From assembly GCF_021696945.1 (NCBI RefSeq), contig NZ_JACYHE010000056.1, positions 1 to 39,375 on the forward strand: 39,375 nt of DNA. The letters run 5' to 3'. The notes under the pieces are model-generated. The model did no database searches, had not been told where the DNA came from, and was given only the letters and a program-made list of their open reading frames with translations. Each line of letters opens with the position of its first letter. The first letter of the stretch is position 1. Shown one piece after another: positions 5,718 to 14,430 of the stretch. The position numbers and the translations under genes were made by a program. Source of the stretch: Streptomyces sp. JJ36. Lineage in GTDB: Bacteria > Actinomycetota > Actinomycetes > Streptomycetales > Streptomycetaceae.

Positions 5718-8150
5718 GTGACGACCACCATCGAAGGCAGGATCGCCGAGGAGCTCGGCGTACGGGAGCGGCAGGTGCGGGCCGCCGTCGAGCTGCTCGA
5801 CGGCGGTTCGACCGTGCCCTTCATCGCGCGTTACCGCAAGGAGGCGACCGAGACGCTCGACGACGCGCAACTGCGCGCCGTCGAGGAGCGGCTGCGCTAC
5901 CTGCGCGAGCTGGAGGAGCGGCGGACGGCGATCCTGGAATCCGTCCGGTCCCAGGGGAAGCTCGACGACGAGCTGGAGGCGCGGATCCGCGGCGCCGAGA
6001 CGAAGGCGCGGCTGGAGGACGTCTACCTGCCCTACAAGCCCAAGCGGCGGACCAAGGCGCAGATCGCCCGCGAGGCGGGCCTGGAGCCGCTGGCCGACGG
6101 GCTGCTCGCCGCCCCGGGCACCGAGCCGCAGGCCGCCGCGGCCGCCTTCGTGGACCCGGAGAAGGGCGTCGCCGACCCCGCGGCCGCGCTGGAGGGCGCC
6201 CGGGCGATCCTCACCGAACGCTTCGGCGAGGATGCCGACCTCCTCGGCGAGCTGCGCGAGCGGATGTGGGAGCGCGGCCGGCTGGTCTCCGCCGTCCGGG
6301 AGGGCAAGGAGGAGCAGGGCGCGAAGTTCTCGGACTACTTCGACTTCGCCGAGGGCTTCACCGAGCTGCCCTCGCACCGGGTGCTGGCCCTGCTGCGGGG
6401 CGAGAAGGAGGAGATCCTCGACCTCACGCTGGAGCCGGAGCCGCCCGCCGGGGACACCGGGCCGGTGAGCAGCGCCTCCACCGGCACGCCCAGCACGTAC
6501 GAGCGCCTGATCGCCGACCGCTTCGGCATCGCCGACCGGGGCCGCCCGGCGGACGCCTGGCTGGCGGAGACCGTCCGCTGGGCGTGGCGCACCCGCATCC
6601 TGGTGCATCTCGGCATCGACCTGCGGCTGCGGCTGCGCACCGGCGCGGAGGACGAGGCGGTCCGCGTCTTCGCCGCGAACCTGCGGGACCTGCTGCTGGC
6701 CGCGCCGGCCGGCACCCGCGCCACGCTCGGCCTGGACCCCGGGCTCCGCACCGGCGTGAAGGTGGCCGTGGTGGACGCCACCGGCAAGGTCGCCGCGACC
6801 GACACGGTCTACCCACACGCGCCGCAGAAGCGGTGGGACGCCGCGCTGGAACGGCTGGGCGCGCTCGCCGAGGAGCACGGCGTGGAGCTCGTCGCCATCG
6901 GCAACGGCACCGCCTCCCGGGAGACGGACAAGCTGGCGGGCGAACTGATCGCCCGGCGCCCCGAGCTGAAGCTGACCAAGGTGATGGTCTCGGAGGCCGG
7001 GGCCTCGGTCTACTCCGCCTCCGCCTACGCCTCGCAGGAACTCCCGGACCTGGACGTGTCGCTGCGCGGCGCCGTCTCCATCGCGCGCCGCCTCCAGGAC
7101 CCGCTCGCCGAGCTGGTCAAGATCGACCCGAAGTCGATCGGCGTCGGGCAGTACCAGCACGACCTCTCCGAGGTGAAGCTGTCCCGCTCGCTGGACGCCG
7201 TGGTCGAGGACTGCGTGAACGGCGTCGGCGTCGACGTGAACACCGCCTCCGCCCCCCTGCTGTCCCGGGTCTCCGGCATCGGCAGCGGCCTCGCGGAGAA
7301 CATCGTGGCGCACCGCGACGCGAACGGCCCGTTCACCGACCGCGGCCAGCTCAAGAAGGTCTCCCGGCTCGGCCCGAAGGCGTACGAGCAGTGCGCCGGG
7401 TTCCTGCGCATCCGGGGCGGCGACGACCCGCTGGACGCCTCCGCGGTGCACCCGGAGGCCTATCCCGTGGTGCGGCGGATCGTGCGCACCGCCGGCACCG
7501 ACGTGCCCGCGCTGATCGGCAACACGACGGCGCTGCGCACCCTGGAACCCGCGGAGTTCGTCGACGACACCTTCGGCCTGCCGACGGTCACGGACATCCT
7601 CCGGGAGCTGGAGAAGCCGGGCCGCGACCCCCGCCCGGCCTTCCGCACGGCCACCTTCAAGGAAGGCGTGGAGAAGCTGGGCGACCTGTCGGCGGGCATG
7701 GTGCTGGAGGGCGTCGTCACCAACGTGGCGGCCTTCGGCGCCTTCGTGGACGTGGGTGTCCACCAGGACGGCCTGGTGCACGTGTCGGCGATGTCCCGCT
7801 CCTTCGTCAAGGACCCACGCGACGTGGTCAAGCCGGGCGACATCGTCAAGGTGAAGGTGCTGGACGTCGACGAGGCGCGGAAGCGGATCTCGCTGACGCT
7901 GCGGCTGGACGACGAGTCCGCGGACGCCTCCGCCGGCGGCGGCCGCGGGGGCGCTCCCCGCCAGCGCCAGGGCGGCGGGCGCAAGGGCGGCCCCGGCCGG
8001 AACGGCGGCGGGAAGGCCGCCGGCGGGAAGGGCCACGGCAAGGGCAGCGGGCAGGGCGGCAATCGCCGGACCCGCGAGGCGGCCCCGGCGAACAGCGAGA
8101 TGGCGGAGGCGCTCCGGAGGGCCGGCCTGGTCGGCGACGGCGGGCGCTGA
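5718..8150 (+). CDS. tex: Tex-family RNA-binding transcription accessory protein
   Basis: An 810-aa cytosolic nucleic-acid-binding protein; homologues bind RNA through an S1 domain and act in transcription or RNA turnover. Domains in order: helical Tex N-terminus (TVPFIARYRKEATETL near residue 35), YqgF/RNase-H-like fold (LGLDPGLRTGVKVAVVD, about 335-350), helix-hairpin-helix units (GVDVNTASAPLLSRVSGIG, about 505-525), and an S1 domain (GMVLEGVVTNVAAFGAFVDVG to KRISLTLRL, about 660-735). The last 75 residues are a Gly/Arg/Lys-rich, probably disordered RNA-binding tail. The start is GTG at 5718, where MTTTIEGRIAEEL matches the family's beginning. A short hairpin follows the stop. Confidence 0.95.
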   Translation: MTTTIEGRIAEELGVRERQVRAAVELLDGGSTVPFIARYRKEATETLDDAQLRAVEERLRYLRELEERRTAILESVRSQGKLDDELEARIRGAETKARLEDVYLPYKPKRRTKAQIAREAGLEPLADGLLAAPGTEPQAAAAAFVDPEKGVADPAAALEGARAILTERFGEDADLLGELRERMWERGRLVSAVREGKEEQGAKFSDYFDFAEGFTELPSHRVLALLRGEKEEILDLTLEPEPPAGDTGPVSSASTGTPSTYERLIADRFGIADRGRPADAWLAETVRWAWRTRILVHLGIDLRLRLRTGAEDEAVRVFAANLRDLLLAAPAGTRATLGLDPGLRTGVKVAVVDATGKVAATDTVYPHAPQKRWDAALERLGALAEEHGVELVAIGNGTASRETDKLAGELIARRPELKLTKVMVSEAGASVYSASAYASQELPDLDVSLRGAVSIARRLQDPLAELVKIDPKSIGVGQYQHDLSEVKLSRSLDAVVEDCVNGVGVDVNTASAPLLSRVSGIGSGLAENIVAHRDANGPFTDRGQLKKVSRLGPKAYEQCAGFLRIRGGDDPLDASAVHPEAYPVVRRIVRTAGTDVPALIGNTTALRTLEPAEFVDDTFGLPTVTDILRELEKPGRDPRPAFRTATFKEGVEKLGDLSAGMVLEGVVTNVAAFGAFVDVGVHQDGLVHVSAMSRSFVKDPRDVVKPGDIVKVKVLDVDEARKRISLTLRLDDESADASAGGGRGGAPRQRQGGGRKGGPGRNGGGKAAGGKGHGKGSGQGGNRRTREAAPANSEMAEALRRAGLVGDGGR

Positions 8151-8151
8151 G

Positions 8152-8166
8152 CCCCGCCCGGCGGGG
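8152..8166 (+). terminator. Short G/C hairpin after tex
   Basis: CCCCGCC, C, GGCGGGG begins two bases after the tex stop. Allowing for a realistic loop it makes a 5-bp stem with a 5-nt loop. A weak terminator candidate. Confidence 0.35.
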
Positions 8167-8508
8167 TGCGGCGGCTGCCGGGCCCCGCCGGACGGGTCGC
8201 CCGGGGGCGCCGGACGACCGCCGCGGGGCCACCGGTGCGCGCCGCGAGACCGGCCCGGCCGTGCGCCCCCTCCCCACGCGACGCGCCGCGACACCGGGTC
8301 CCCGCACGGCAGTCGGCCGGCGACACCGTGGTGCGCGCCGGGCGGGGTGCGACGGCGTACGCGCACCGTGCCGGGTGCGCTGTGCCGCGGGTCCGGTGCC
8401 GGGTCCGGGCGGCGGAAGCCGGGCGCGTCCGTGGACCCGTACCGCGTCACGGCCCGGTGGAGGCCGCGCGGCACCGGGGACGGGACGCGGTGAACCGCGG
8501 CAGCGAGT
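8167..8508. other. Gap between tex and the cyclotransferase gene, nothing recognised
   Basis: About 340 bp of very GC-rich DNA between the end of tex and the convergent next gene. I see no frame with credible codon-position bias plus a start and ribosome site, no tRNA-like fold and no repeat beyond the hairpins listed at its two ends. Confidence 0.5.
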
Positions 8509-8531
8509 GGGCCGCCCTGGCGGGGCGGCCC
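8509..8531 (-). terminator. Hairpin at the end of the cyclotransferase-like gene
   Basis: GGGCCGCCC (8509-8517), 5-nt loop, GGGCGGCCC (8523-8531): a perfect 9-bp G/C stem directly after the minus-strand stop at 8532-8534, placed as an intrinsic terminator. Confidence 0.65.
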
Positions 8532-8921
8532 TCAGCGGTGCTCCGGTGCGTAGGCGGCCAGGCAGCGGTCGGCGAACTCCGCGGCGTCCCAGTCCCCGGC
8601 GAGGACGTCCCCGCAGCGCCACACGTACGCCCGGACGCCGCGCCCGTCCTCCAGGGCGACCTCGCGCAGCACGTATTCGGCGCCCTCGAAGGCGTCCAGG
8701 GCGGCCCACTCTCCCGCCGTCAGCCCGGTGAGCAGGATGCCCGGCGCGACGGCGCCCGGGGCCGGGACCAGACCGGGGTAGGGCCGCCCGGCGAGCGCGG
8801 CGGCGCGCCAGCCCGGCACGGCCGCAGGCTCGGCCGGCGGTACCCGGCCGAGCAGCCGCCGCAGGATCTCCGGGAACCGGAGCGTGCCGTACACGAAGAG
8901 CGGCCGGTCGTGCCGTGCCAT
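8532..8921 (-). CDS. Gamma-glutamylcyclotransferase/AIG2-like protein
   Basis: A 129-aa protein of the GGCT-like fold. The fold's N-terminal nucleotide- or substrate-loop signature is present as FVYGTLRFPEIL (residues 8-19), followed by PGWRAAALAGRPYPGLVP and the acidic segment DAFEGAEYVLREV, where the family carries its catalytic Glu. Members remove gamma-glutamyl groups as 5-oxoproline, but many bacterial ones have no known substrate. I chose ATG 8921 (MARHDRPLFVYGTL) because GGAAG lies 5 nt upstream; an earlier in-frame start would add a non-conserved Arg-rich tail. It is transcribed toward tex and ends in a strong hairpin. Confidence 0.85.
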   Translation of the reverse strand: MARHDRPLFVYGTLRFPEILRRLLGRVPPAEPAAVPGWRAAALAGRPYPGLVPAPGAVAPGILLTGLTAGEWAALDAFEGAEYVLREVALEDGRGVRAYVWRCGDVLAGDWDAAEFADRCLAAYAPEHR

Positions 8922-9011
8922 GCGGTCTTCCACACGGCCGAGCGTATCCGGCGCGCGCGGACCCGCCGCGCGCCCCCGCACACGGCGGCGCCCCCGGGAA
9001 CGGAGCCCGGC

Positions 9012-9674
9012 TCAGAGCCGGACCATGACCTCGGAGAGCGGCTTCCGGTGCAGGTCCGGAACCCGGGCGTCGGGGGCCGGATAGCCCACCGGGATGACAT
9101 AGGCGGCACGCTCCTCCGTCGGCCGGTCGCAGACCTCGTTGAGGAAGCGCATGGGGCTCGGGGTGTGGGTGAGCGTGGCCAGGCCCGCCTGGTGGAGGGT
9201 GGCCAGCAGCAGCCCGACGGAGATCCCCACGGACTCCTTGGTGTAGTACGGCCGCGGCGATCCGGGGCCCTTGTGCACCTCGAAGACCACGAGGACCACG
9301 GGCGCGATCTCCAGGAAGGGTTTGTGCTCGTCGGTGCCGATCGGTGCCAGCGCCTCCAGCCACTCCTCGGAGGCCCGGCGCCGGTAGAACTCCCGCTCCT
9401 CCGTCTCGGCGGCCTCCCGCAGGCGGCGCTTCCGCTCCGGGTCGGTCAGGACGACGAAGCGCCAGGGCTGCACATGGGCCCCGCTGGGCGCGGTCGCCGC
9501 GGTGCGGACAGCCCACTCGACGACGCCGTCCGGCACCGGCCGGGAGTCGAACTCGCGGACCGTGCGGCGCTCCGCCATGACGTCGTGGAAGGCGCGCGCC
9601 CGCTCCTCCGCCAGGTGGGGCGGGACCGTCAGCGGACGCAGCGGGACGGTGGGAAGCGGCTCGGTCTGCACCAT
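9012..9674 (-). CDS. Nitroreductase-family flavoprotein (iodotyrosine-deiodinase-like branch)
   Basis: A 220-aa FMN-dependent oxidoreductase. Family marks are MAERRTVREFDSRPVPDGVVE (about residues 32-52), AATAPSGAHVQPWRFVVL (about 60-77) for the FMN phosphate region, ESVGISVGLLLATLHQAGLATL mid-protein, and the C-terminal VIPVGYPAPDARVP. The SGAHVQPW form is the one I associate with the deiodinase-like group rather than the NfsB group. The physiological substrate is unknown. I chose ATG 9674 (MVQTEPLPTV); no clear ribosome site precedes it, so a leaderless or weakly initiated message is possible. It is divergent from the ABC-F gene. Confidence 0.88.
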   Translation of the reverse strand: MVQTEPLPTVPLRPLTVPPHLAEERARAFHDVMAERRTVREFDSRPVPDGVVEWAVRTAATAPSGAHVQPWRFVVLTDPERKRRLREAAETEEREFYRRRASEEWLEALAPIGTDEHKPFLEIAPVVLVVFEVHKGPGSPRPYYTKESVGISVGLLLATLHQAGLATLTHTPSPMRFLNEVCDRPTEERAAYVIPVGYPAPDARVPDLHRKPLSEVMVRL

Positions 9675-9790
9675 GGGCGTCAGCACAGCACAGGCCCACC
9701 GGTGTGACAAGAGAGCGCCCCGCGCGCTGCCCGTGTCCCCCGGGCGGGCCCCGGCCGCGCGGAAGCCGCGGGAAAAGCGCGGGAACGCGG

Positions 9791-9830
9791 GAAAAACGCG
9801 TTGCGGCCGCACCCCGGGGGACCGTAACGT
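9791..9830 (+). promoter_or_regulatory. Candidate promoter of the ABC-F gene with A-tract upstream of -35
   Basis: TTGCGG (9801-9806), an 18-bp spacer, and TAACGT (9825-9830), a good match to the actinobacterial -10. GAAAAA (9791-9796) lies 4 bp before the -35 in otherwise very GC-rich DNA. An A/T element just upstream of -35 is characteristic of WhiB7/WblC-dependent promoters. It predicts a leader of about 200 nt before the ABC-F start. Confidence 0.45.
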
Positions 9831-10037
9831 CCCATCCGGCCCTGTCGCCGCCGAGAGGAGAGGTCGTTGCTCGTCTGAGGTCCTGAGACACCGTGCGCCC
9901 CGTCGTGCGTGCCCACGAGTGTGACCTCGGAAGCGAGCCGCGTGCCACCGCTCTCCCGCTTCTGCCCGCCGTCCCGCCCGGGGCCCGGTGTCTCTCGCGC
10001 ATCTCCTCCACCACCCACGACGCGACGGGAGCCGCCC
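9831..10037 (+). promoter_or_regulatory. Long 5' leader of the ABC-F gene with a mini-ORF
   Basis: Between the candidate promoter and the ABC-F start lies a leader of about 200 nt. GAGGAGAGG (9855-9863) precedes TTG CTC GTC TGA (9867-9878), a three-codon mini-ORF. A second possible start (GTG 9893) opens a frame overlapping the gene. Ribosome-mediated attenuation is known for several ABC-F genes; here it is only inferred from the leader length and the well-placed ribosome site. Confidence 0.3.
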
Positions 10038-11651
10038 ATGTCCGCACCCCTGCACGCCCTGACTTGCACCCGCCTCTCCTTCTCCTGGCCGGACGGCACC
10101 GCGCTGCTGCAGGACCTCGACTTCACCGCCGGCCCCGGCCGCACCGGGCTCATCGGGCTGAACGGCACCGGCAAGTCCACGCTGCTGCGGCTGCTCGCCG
10201 GAGAGCTCGCGCCGGCCGGAGGCTCCGTCCGGGTGGACGGGGAGCTCGGCCATCTCCCGCAGAACCTCTCCCTCGACACCGGACTGCGGGTGGACGAGGT
10301 GCTGGGCATCGCCCGCACCCGGGCCGCGCTGCACGCGCTGGAGGCCGGCGACGCCGACGAGGCCCACTTCACCGCCATCGGGGACGACTGGGACGTGGAG
10401 GAACGCGCCCGGGCCGCCCTGGAGGGGCTGGGGCTCGGCCACATCGGCCTGGACCGCACCCTGGGTGAGGTGTCCGGCGGCGAGTGCGTGCTGCTGCGGC
10501 TGGCCGCGCTGCTGCTGCGCCGCCCGGACGTGCTGCTGCTGGACGAGCCGACGAACAACCTGGACCGCGCCGCGCGGCACCGCCTGTACGACGCGGTGGC
10601 CGCCTGGCGCGGGGTGCTCGTGGTGGTCAGCCACGACCGCGAGCTGCTGTCGCTGGTGGACCGCATCGCCGACCTGCGGGACGGCACGGTGCACTGTTAC
10701 GGCGGGAACCTGGCGGCGTACGAGGAGGCGGTCGCCGCCGAGCAGGAGGCCGCCGCCCGCATGGTCCGTTCCGCCGAGGCCGACCTGCGGCGGCAGCGCC
10801 GCGAGCTGACGGAGGCGCACACGAAGCTGGCCCGGCGGGTGCGGTACGGCAACAAGATGTACGCCAACAAGCGCGAGCCGAAGGTGGTGATGAACCAGCG
10901 TAAACGGGACGCCCAGGTCTCCGCGGGCAAGCACCGGCAGATGCACGAACAGCGGCTGTCGGAGGCCGAGGAGCGGCTGGAGAGCGCGGAGGAGGCGGTC
11001 CGGGACGACGAGGTGATCCGCGTCGACCTGCCGTTCACCGCGGTGCCGGCCGGGCGGCAGGTGCTCTCCGCGCGCGGCCTCCGGCTGCGCTGCGGGGCGC
11101 GGGCGGAGCTGGACCTGCACGGCCCCGAGCGGATCGCGCTCACCGGCCCGAACGGGGCGGGAAAGACGACGCTGCTGCGCACCGTGGCCGGGCTGATCCC
11201 GCCGGAGGAGGGGGAGCTGACGGTTCATGTGCCGTTCCGCCATCTGCCGCAGCGGCTCGACGTGCTGGACGACACGCTGTCGGTCGCGGAGAACGTCGCG
11301 CGGCTGGCGCCGGAGGCGACCGCCAACCGCGTCCGGGCCCGGCTGGCCCGCTTCCTCTTCAAGGGGGCGCGCGCCGACCGGGTGGCCGGCGCACTCTCCG
11401 GCGGCGAGCGGTTCCGGGCGACCCTGGCCGCGGTGATGCTGGCCGAGCCGCCGCCGCAGCTCCTGATGCTGGACGAGCCGACGAACAACCTGGACCTGGC
11501 GAGCGTCCGGCAGCTCGTCACGGCACTGGAGTCGTACGCGGGGGCGCTGCTGGTGGCCAGCCACGACCTGCCGTTCCTGCGGGACATCGGGGTCACCCGG
11601 TGGCTGCGCCTGGACGGCGACCTGGCACCCGCCGACCCCGGGGAGCTGTGA
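10038..11651 (+). CDS. ABC-F family ATPase (translation factor / possible ribosome-protection protein)
   Basis: A 537-aa protein with two ABC ATPase domains and no membrane segments. Domain 1: Walker A GLNGTGKST (residues 40-48), signature VSGGE, Walker B VLLLDEPTNNLD. Domain 2: Walker A GPNGAGKTT, signature LSGGE, Walker B LLMLDEPTNNLD. The charged interdomain linker (about residues 230-330, with RRQRRELTEAHTKLARRVRYGNKMYANKREPK) is the arm that reaches toward the peptidyl-transferase centre in ABC-F proteins. Members either act as translation factors or remove antibiotics from the ribosome; the sequence does not decide which. ATG 10038 follows GGGAGCCGCCC. The promoter and long leader favour an antibiotic- or translation-stress-responsive role. 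Confidence 0.93.
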   Translation: MSAPLHALTCTRLSFSWPDGTALLQDLDFTAGPGRTGLIGLNGTGKSTLLRLLAGELAPAGGSVRVDGELGHLPQNLSLDTGLRVDEVLGIARTRAALHALEAGDADEAHFTAIGDDWDVEERARAALEGLGLGHIGLDRTLGEVSGGECVLLRLAALLLRRPDVLLLDEPTNNLDRAARHRLYDAVAAWRGVLVVVSHDRELLSLVDRIADLRDGTVHCYGGNLAAYEEAVAAEQEAAARMVRSAEADLRRQRRELTEAHTKLARRVRYGNKMYANKREPKVVMNQRKRDAQVSAGKHRQMHEQRLSEAEERLESAEEAVRDDEVIRVDLPFTAVPAGRQVLSARGLRLRCGARAELDLHGPERIALTGPNGAGKTTLLRTVAGLIPPEEGELTVHVPFRHLPQRLDVLDDTLSVAENVARLAPEATANRVRARLARFLFKGARADRVAGALSGGERFRATLAAVMLAEPPPQLLMLDEPTNNLDLASVRQLVTALESYAGALLVASHDLPFLRDIGVTRWLRLDGDLAPADPGEL

Positions 11652-11727
11652 CCGGCGGTCCGCCGCCGGGGCGGCGCCGCGCGCGGGCCCCTGGCCCGGC
11701 GCGCGGTCGCTGCGTAGGGTGCCGCCC

Positions 11728-12651
11728 ATGCGGGAGGCGCTCATCCTCGGCGGCGGGGTCATCGGGCTGACGACGGCGGTCGTGCTGGCCGAGGACGGCG
11801 TGCGGGTGCGGGTACGCACCCGCGAGCCCGCCGAGCACACCACCTCGGCGGTGGCGGGCGGGCTGTGCTGGCCGTACCGCATCCGGCCGGAGCGGAGGGC
11901 GCTGGAGTGGGCGGTGCGCTCCTTCGGCGTGTTCGCCGGGCTGGCACGCGCGGAGCCCGCGGCGGGGGTGCGGATGGTGCCGGGCACGATGGCGGGCGGC
12001 GGCGTGCCCGCGGAGTGGGCGGAGCTCGTCGGACCCCGGACGGTGACCCCGCTGGTCGACATGCCGGCGTATCTGCGGTACCTGCGGGACCGGCTGGAGG
12101 CGGCGGGCGGCCGGCACGAGACGGGCGCCCCGGCCTCGCCGGCGGAGGTGGCCGGGGAGGCTCCGGTGGTGGTCAACTGCACGGGGCTCGGCGCCCGCAC
12201 CCTGGTGCCCGACCCCACGCTGGTCCCGGTGCGCGGCCGGCTGGTGCTGGTGGCGAACCCGGGGATCGCGGAGTGGTACGTCGACGCGGGCGGGCACTCC
12301 ACCGAGTCCTGCTACGTGCTGCCGCAGCCGTACGGCCTGGTGCTCGGCGGCACCGCCGAGGAGGGCGCGGAGGACACCGGCCCGGACCCGGCGGCGGCGG
12401 AGGCGATCCGGGAGCGGTGCGCGCGGGTCTTCCCGGAACTGGCGGAGGCGCCGGTGCTGGGCCACCGCGTGGGACTGCGTCCGTACCGGCCGGGCGGGGT
12501 GCGGCTGGAGACGGTCCGCCGCCCGGACGGCGGCCTGCTGCTGCACCACTACGGCCACGGCGGGGCCGGCGTCACGGTGTCCTGGGCGTGTGCCCGGGAG
12601 GCGGCCGCGCTGCTGCGCGCGGCGGACGGTTCCGGAACGGAAGGTGCCTGA
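11728..12651 (+). CDS. D-amino-acid oxidase (FAD-dependent, DAO family)
   Basis: A 307-aa flavoenzyme, slightly shorter than eukaryotic DAO, predicted to oxidise D-amino acids to 2-oxo acids, NH3 and H2O2. The FAD dinucleotide loop is ILGGGVIGLTTAVVLAEDG at the start. TSAVAGGLCWPYRI matches the DAO flavin-contact region. Near the end, VLPQPYGLVLGGT, VGLRPYRPGGVRLE (the Arg of this block binds the substrate carboxylate in characterised DAOs) and HHYGHGGAGVTVSWACA form the conserved C-terminal half. I prefer ATG 11728 to GTG 11719 because AGGGTG sits at proper spacing and the flavin strand begins at once. It follows the ABC-F gene by 76 nt; a link is not obvious. Confidence 0.9.
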   Translation: MREALILGGGVIGLTTAVVLAEDGVRVRVRTREPAEHTTSAVAGGLCWPYRIRPERRALEWAVRSFGVFAGLARAEPAAGVRMVPGTMAGGGVPAEWAELVGPRTVTPLVDMPAYLRYLRDRLEAAGGRHETGAPASPAEVAGEAPVVVNCTGLGARTLVPDPTLVPVRGRLVLVANPGIAEWYVDAGGHSTESCYVLPQPYGLVLGGTAEEGAEDTGPDPAAAEAIRERCARVFPELAEAPVLGHRVGLRPYRPGGVRLETVRRPDGGLLLHHYGHGGAGVTVSWACAREAAALLRAADGSGTEGA

Positions 12652-12825
12652 GCGGACGGCCGTGACCCGGCTGCGCTCTGGGCCGTACGGGCGTCGCGTG
12701 GCGCGGGCCGGCGCGCCGCGGGCGGGGCCTCAGCAGTCACTGGGCACCATGGACATGACGCCGGGGGCGGAGTAGACATGCCCCGACACCTGAGCAGTCC
12801 GATCATCCGACCAATGGGAGGACTC

Positions 12826-14403
12826 GTGCGTCAGAGACTACTCGCCCCGGGCGCCCTGGCCGCGGCCCTGCTGCTGGCCGCCCCGGCGTCCGCGGCGGAG
12901 CCGGGGCCGGGCGCACCGGGGGTGGGCGATCCCTACTACCCGTCCTACGGCAACGGCGGCTACGACGTCGGCCACTACGACCTGCGGCTGACCTACCGGC
13001 CGGAGACCGACCGGCTGAACGGCACCGCCACCCTGCTGGCCACCGCCACCGAGGACCTCACCCGCTTCAACCTGGACTTCGCCCTGGACGTGCGCGAGGT
13101 GCGGGTCAACGGCCGCCCGGCGGAGTTCGCCACCTCCGGCGCCCACGAGCTGGAGATCACGCCGGACCGACCCCTGACGAAGGGGCAGCGCCTCACCGTC
13201 GTCGTCCGCTACACCGGCGTCCCCTCCCGGGTGGAGGTGAACGGCTGGACCTCCTGGCACCGCACCCCGGACGGCGGCGTCGCCGCCAACGAGCCGGAGG
13301 CCGCCTGGTGGTGGTTCCCCAGCAACGACCACCCCACCGACAAGGCCACCTACGACGTCAGCGTCGCCGTGCCGGACGGCACCCAGGCGATCAGCAACGG
13401 CGTCCTCACCTCGCAGCGGTCCCGGGCCGGCTGGACCCGCTACTCCTACCGCTCCGACCATCCGCAGGCGACGTACCTCGCCACCCTGGCCGTGGGCCGC
13501 TTCGACGTCACGACGGACGTGACCGAGGACGGGCTCCCCGTCCTCAACGCCTACAGCGTGGACCTCGGGCCGCACGAGGGCGCCGCCCGCGCGAGCATCG
13601 AGCGCACCCCCGAGGTCACCGAGTGGCTGGAGGGCTACTTCGGCCGCTACCCGTTCAACGCGCTGGGCGGCTATGTGCCGGACACCGGCACCGGATACGC
13701 GCTGGAGACCCAGACCCGCCCGTTCTACAGCCCGCGGCAGTTCGCCCGCGGCTCCAACGTCTCCGTGGTGGTGCACGAGATGGCCCACCAGTGGTACGGC
13801 AACCACGTCTCGGTGCACGGCTGGGACGACATCTGGCTCAACGAGGGGTTCGCCACCTACGCCCAGTGGCTCTGGTCCGAGCACGAGGGCGAGGGCACCG
13901 CCGACGAACTCGCCGCCTACGCCTACGCCTCGGTGCCGGCCGAGGACGCCTTCTGGACCGTGCCGCCCGGCGACCCGGGCCCGGAGAACCAGTTCCACCG
14001 GGCCGTCTACGACCGGGGCGCGATGGCGCTGCACGCGCTGCGGAAGCGCATCGGCGACCGGGACTTCTTCACCCTGCTGAAGAGCTGGCCGGCGGAGCGG
14101 GGCGGCGGGGACGCGACGATCCGGGACTTCCTGCACCACGCCGAGCGGGTCTCCGGCACCCCGCTGGCAGGGCTCTTCGACACCTGGCTCCACCAGCCCT
14201 CCAAGCCGGCGCACGGGCCGAACGAGGCCGCCGGCCCGGCCGCCCGGAACGGCGGGACCGCGCCGGCCGCCGCTCCCGGGCAACCGGAGTCCTGGCGGAA
14301 GATCCGCACCGCCCGGCACGGCCACCACGGTCACCGCGCGCAGGCGCAGGACACGTACGGGCCGCACGCCGCGCCGCCCGCACACGGCGACGCCCACCAC
14401 TGA
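12826..14403 (+). CDS. Secreted M1-family zinc metallopeptidase
   Basis: A 525-aa exported aminopeptidase-type enzyme. With the GTG start at 12826 (GGGAGGA just upstream) the N-terminus is a classical signal peptide: two Arg, a hydrophobic core and ASA|AEP cleavage near residue 23. An in-frame ATG at 12778 would add 16 atypical residues. Zinc site: H317-E318-x2-H321 in VHEMAHQWYG and E340 in NEGFATYAQWL, exactly the HEXXH-x18-E spacing of M1. It is shorter than PepN-type enzymes, as for small secreted actinobacterial M1 proteins. The last 30 residues are His-rich (ARHGHHGHRAQAQ, HAAPPAHGDAHH). It probably degrades peptides outside the cell. Confidence 0.93.
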   Translation: MRQRLLAPGALAAALLLAAPASAAEPGPGAPGVGDPYYPSYGNGGYDVGHYDLRLTYRPETDRLNGTATLLATATEDLTRFNLDFALDVREVRVNGRPAEFATSGAHELEITPDRPLTKGQRLTVVVRYTGVPSRVEVNGWTSWHRTPDGGVAANEPEAAWWWFPSNDHPTDKATYDVSVAVPDGTQAISNGVLTSQRSRAGWTRYSYRSDHPQATYLATLAVGRFDVTTDVTEDGLPVLNAYSVDLGPHEGAARASIERTPEVTEWLEGYFGRYPFNALGGYVPDTGTGYALETQTRPFYSPRQFARGSNVSVVVHEMAHQWYGNHVSVHGWDDIWLNEGFATYAQWLWSEHEGEGTADELAAYAYASVPAEDAFWTVPPGDPGPENQFHRAVYDRGAMALHALRKRIGDRDFFTLLKSWPAERGGGDATIRDFLHHAERVSGTPLAGLFDTWLHQPSKPAHGPNEAAGPAARNGGTAPAAAPGQPESWRKIRTARHGHHGHRAQAQDTYGPHAAPPAHGDAHH

Positions 14404-14413
14404 CCGGCGCCCA

Positions 14414-14429
14414 CCGCCGGCCCCGGCGG
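14414..14429. terminator. Hairpin between convergent M1 peptidase and DUF2236 genes
   Basis: CCGCCGG (14414-14420), CC, CCGGCGG (14423-14429): a compact inverted repeat filling the 27-bp gap between two converging stops, suited to bidirectional termination. Confidence 0.5.
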
Positions 14430-14430
14430 C

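Noticed and set aside
4455..8474. A very long open minus-strand frame (over 1,300 codons) opposite the SalK-like gene, the LPFR gene and tex
   Set aside because: It is the mirror of strongly G/C-biased plus-strand codons, which removes stops from the opposite strand. Its composition (runs of Arg, Gly, His, Pro) has no domain, while tex and the other genes are recognisable.
8151..8531. A possible gene in the gap after tex
   Set aside because: Frames there have neither consistent third-position bias nor a credible start site.
12730..12789. A 19-codon minus-strand peptide (VSGHVYSAPGVMSMVPSDC) between the D-amino-acid oxidase and the M1 peptidase
   Set aside because: It ends neatly with Cys and is curious, but there is no ribosome site, no partner maturation gene and it overlaps the upstream region of the peptidase.
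12778..12825. ATG 12778 as the start of the M1 peptidase
   Set aside because: It would place 16 unusual residues before a textbook signal peptide; GTG 12826 has GGGAGGA upstream and gives a normal-length leader. The ATG cannot be fully excluded because GGAG also precedes it.
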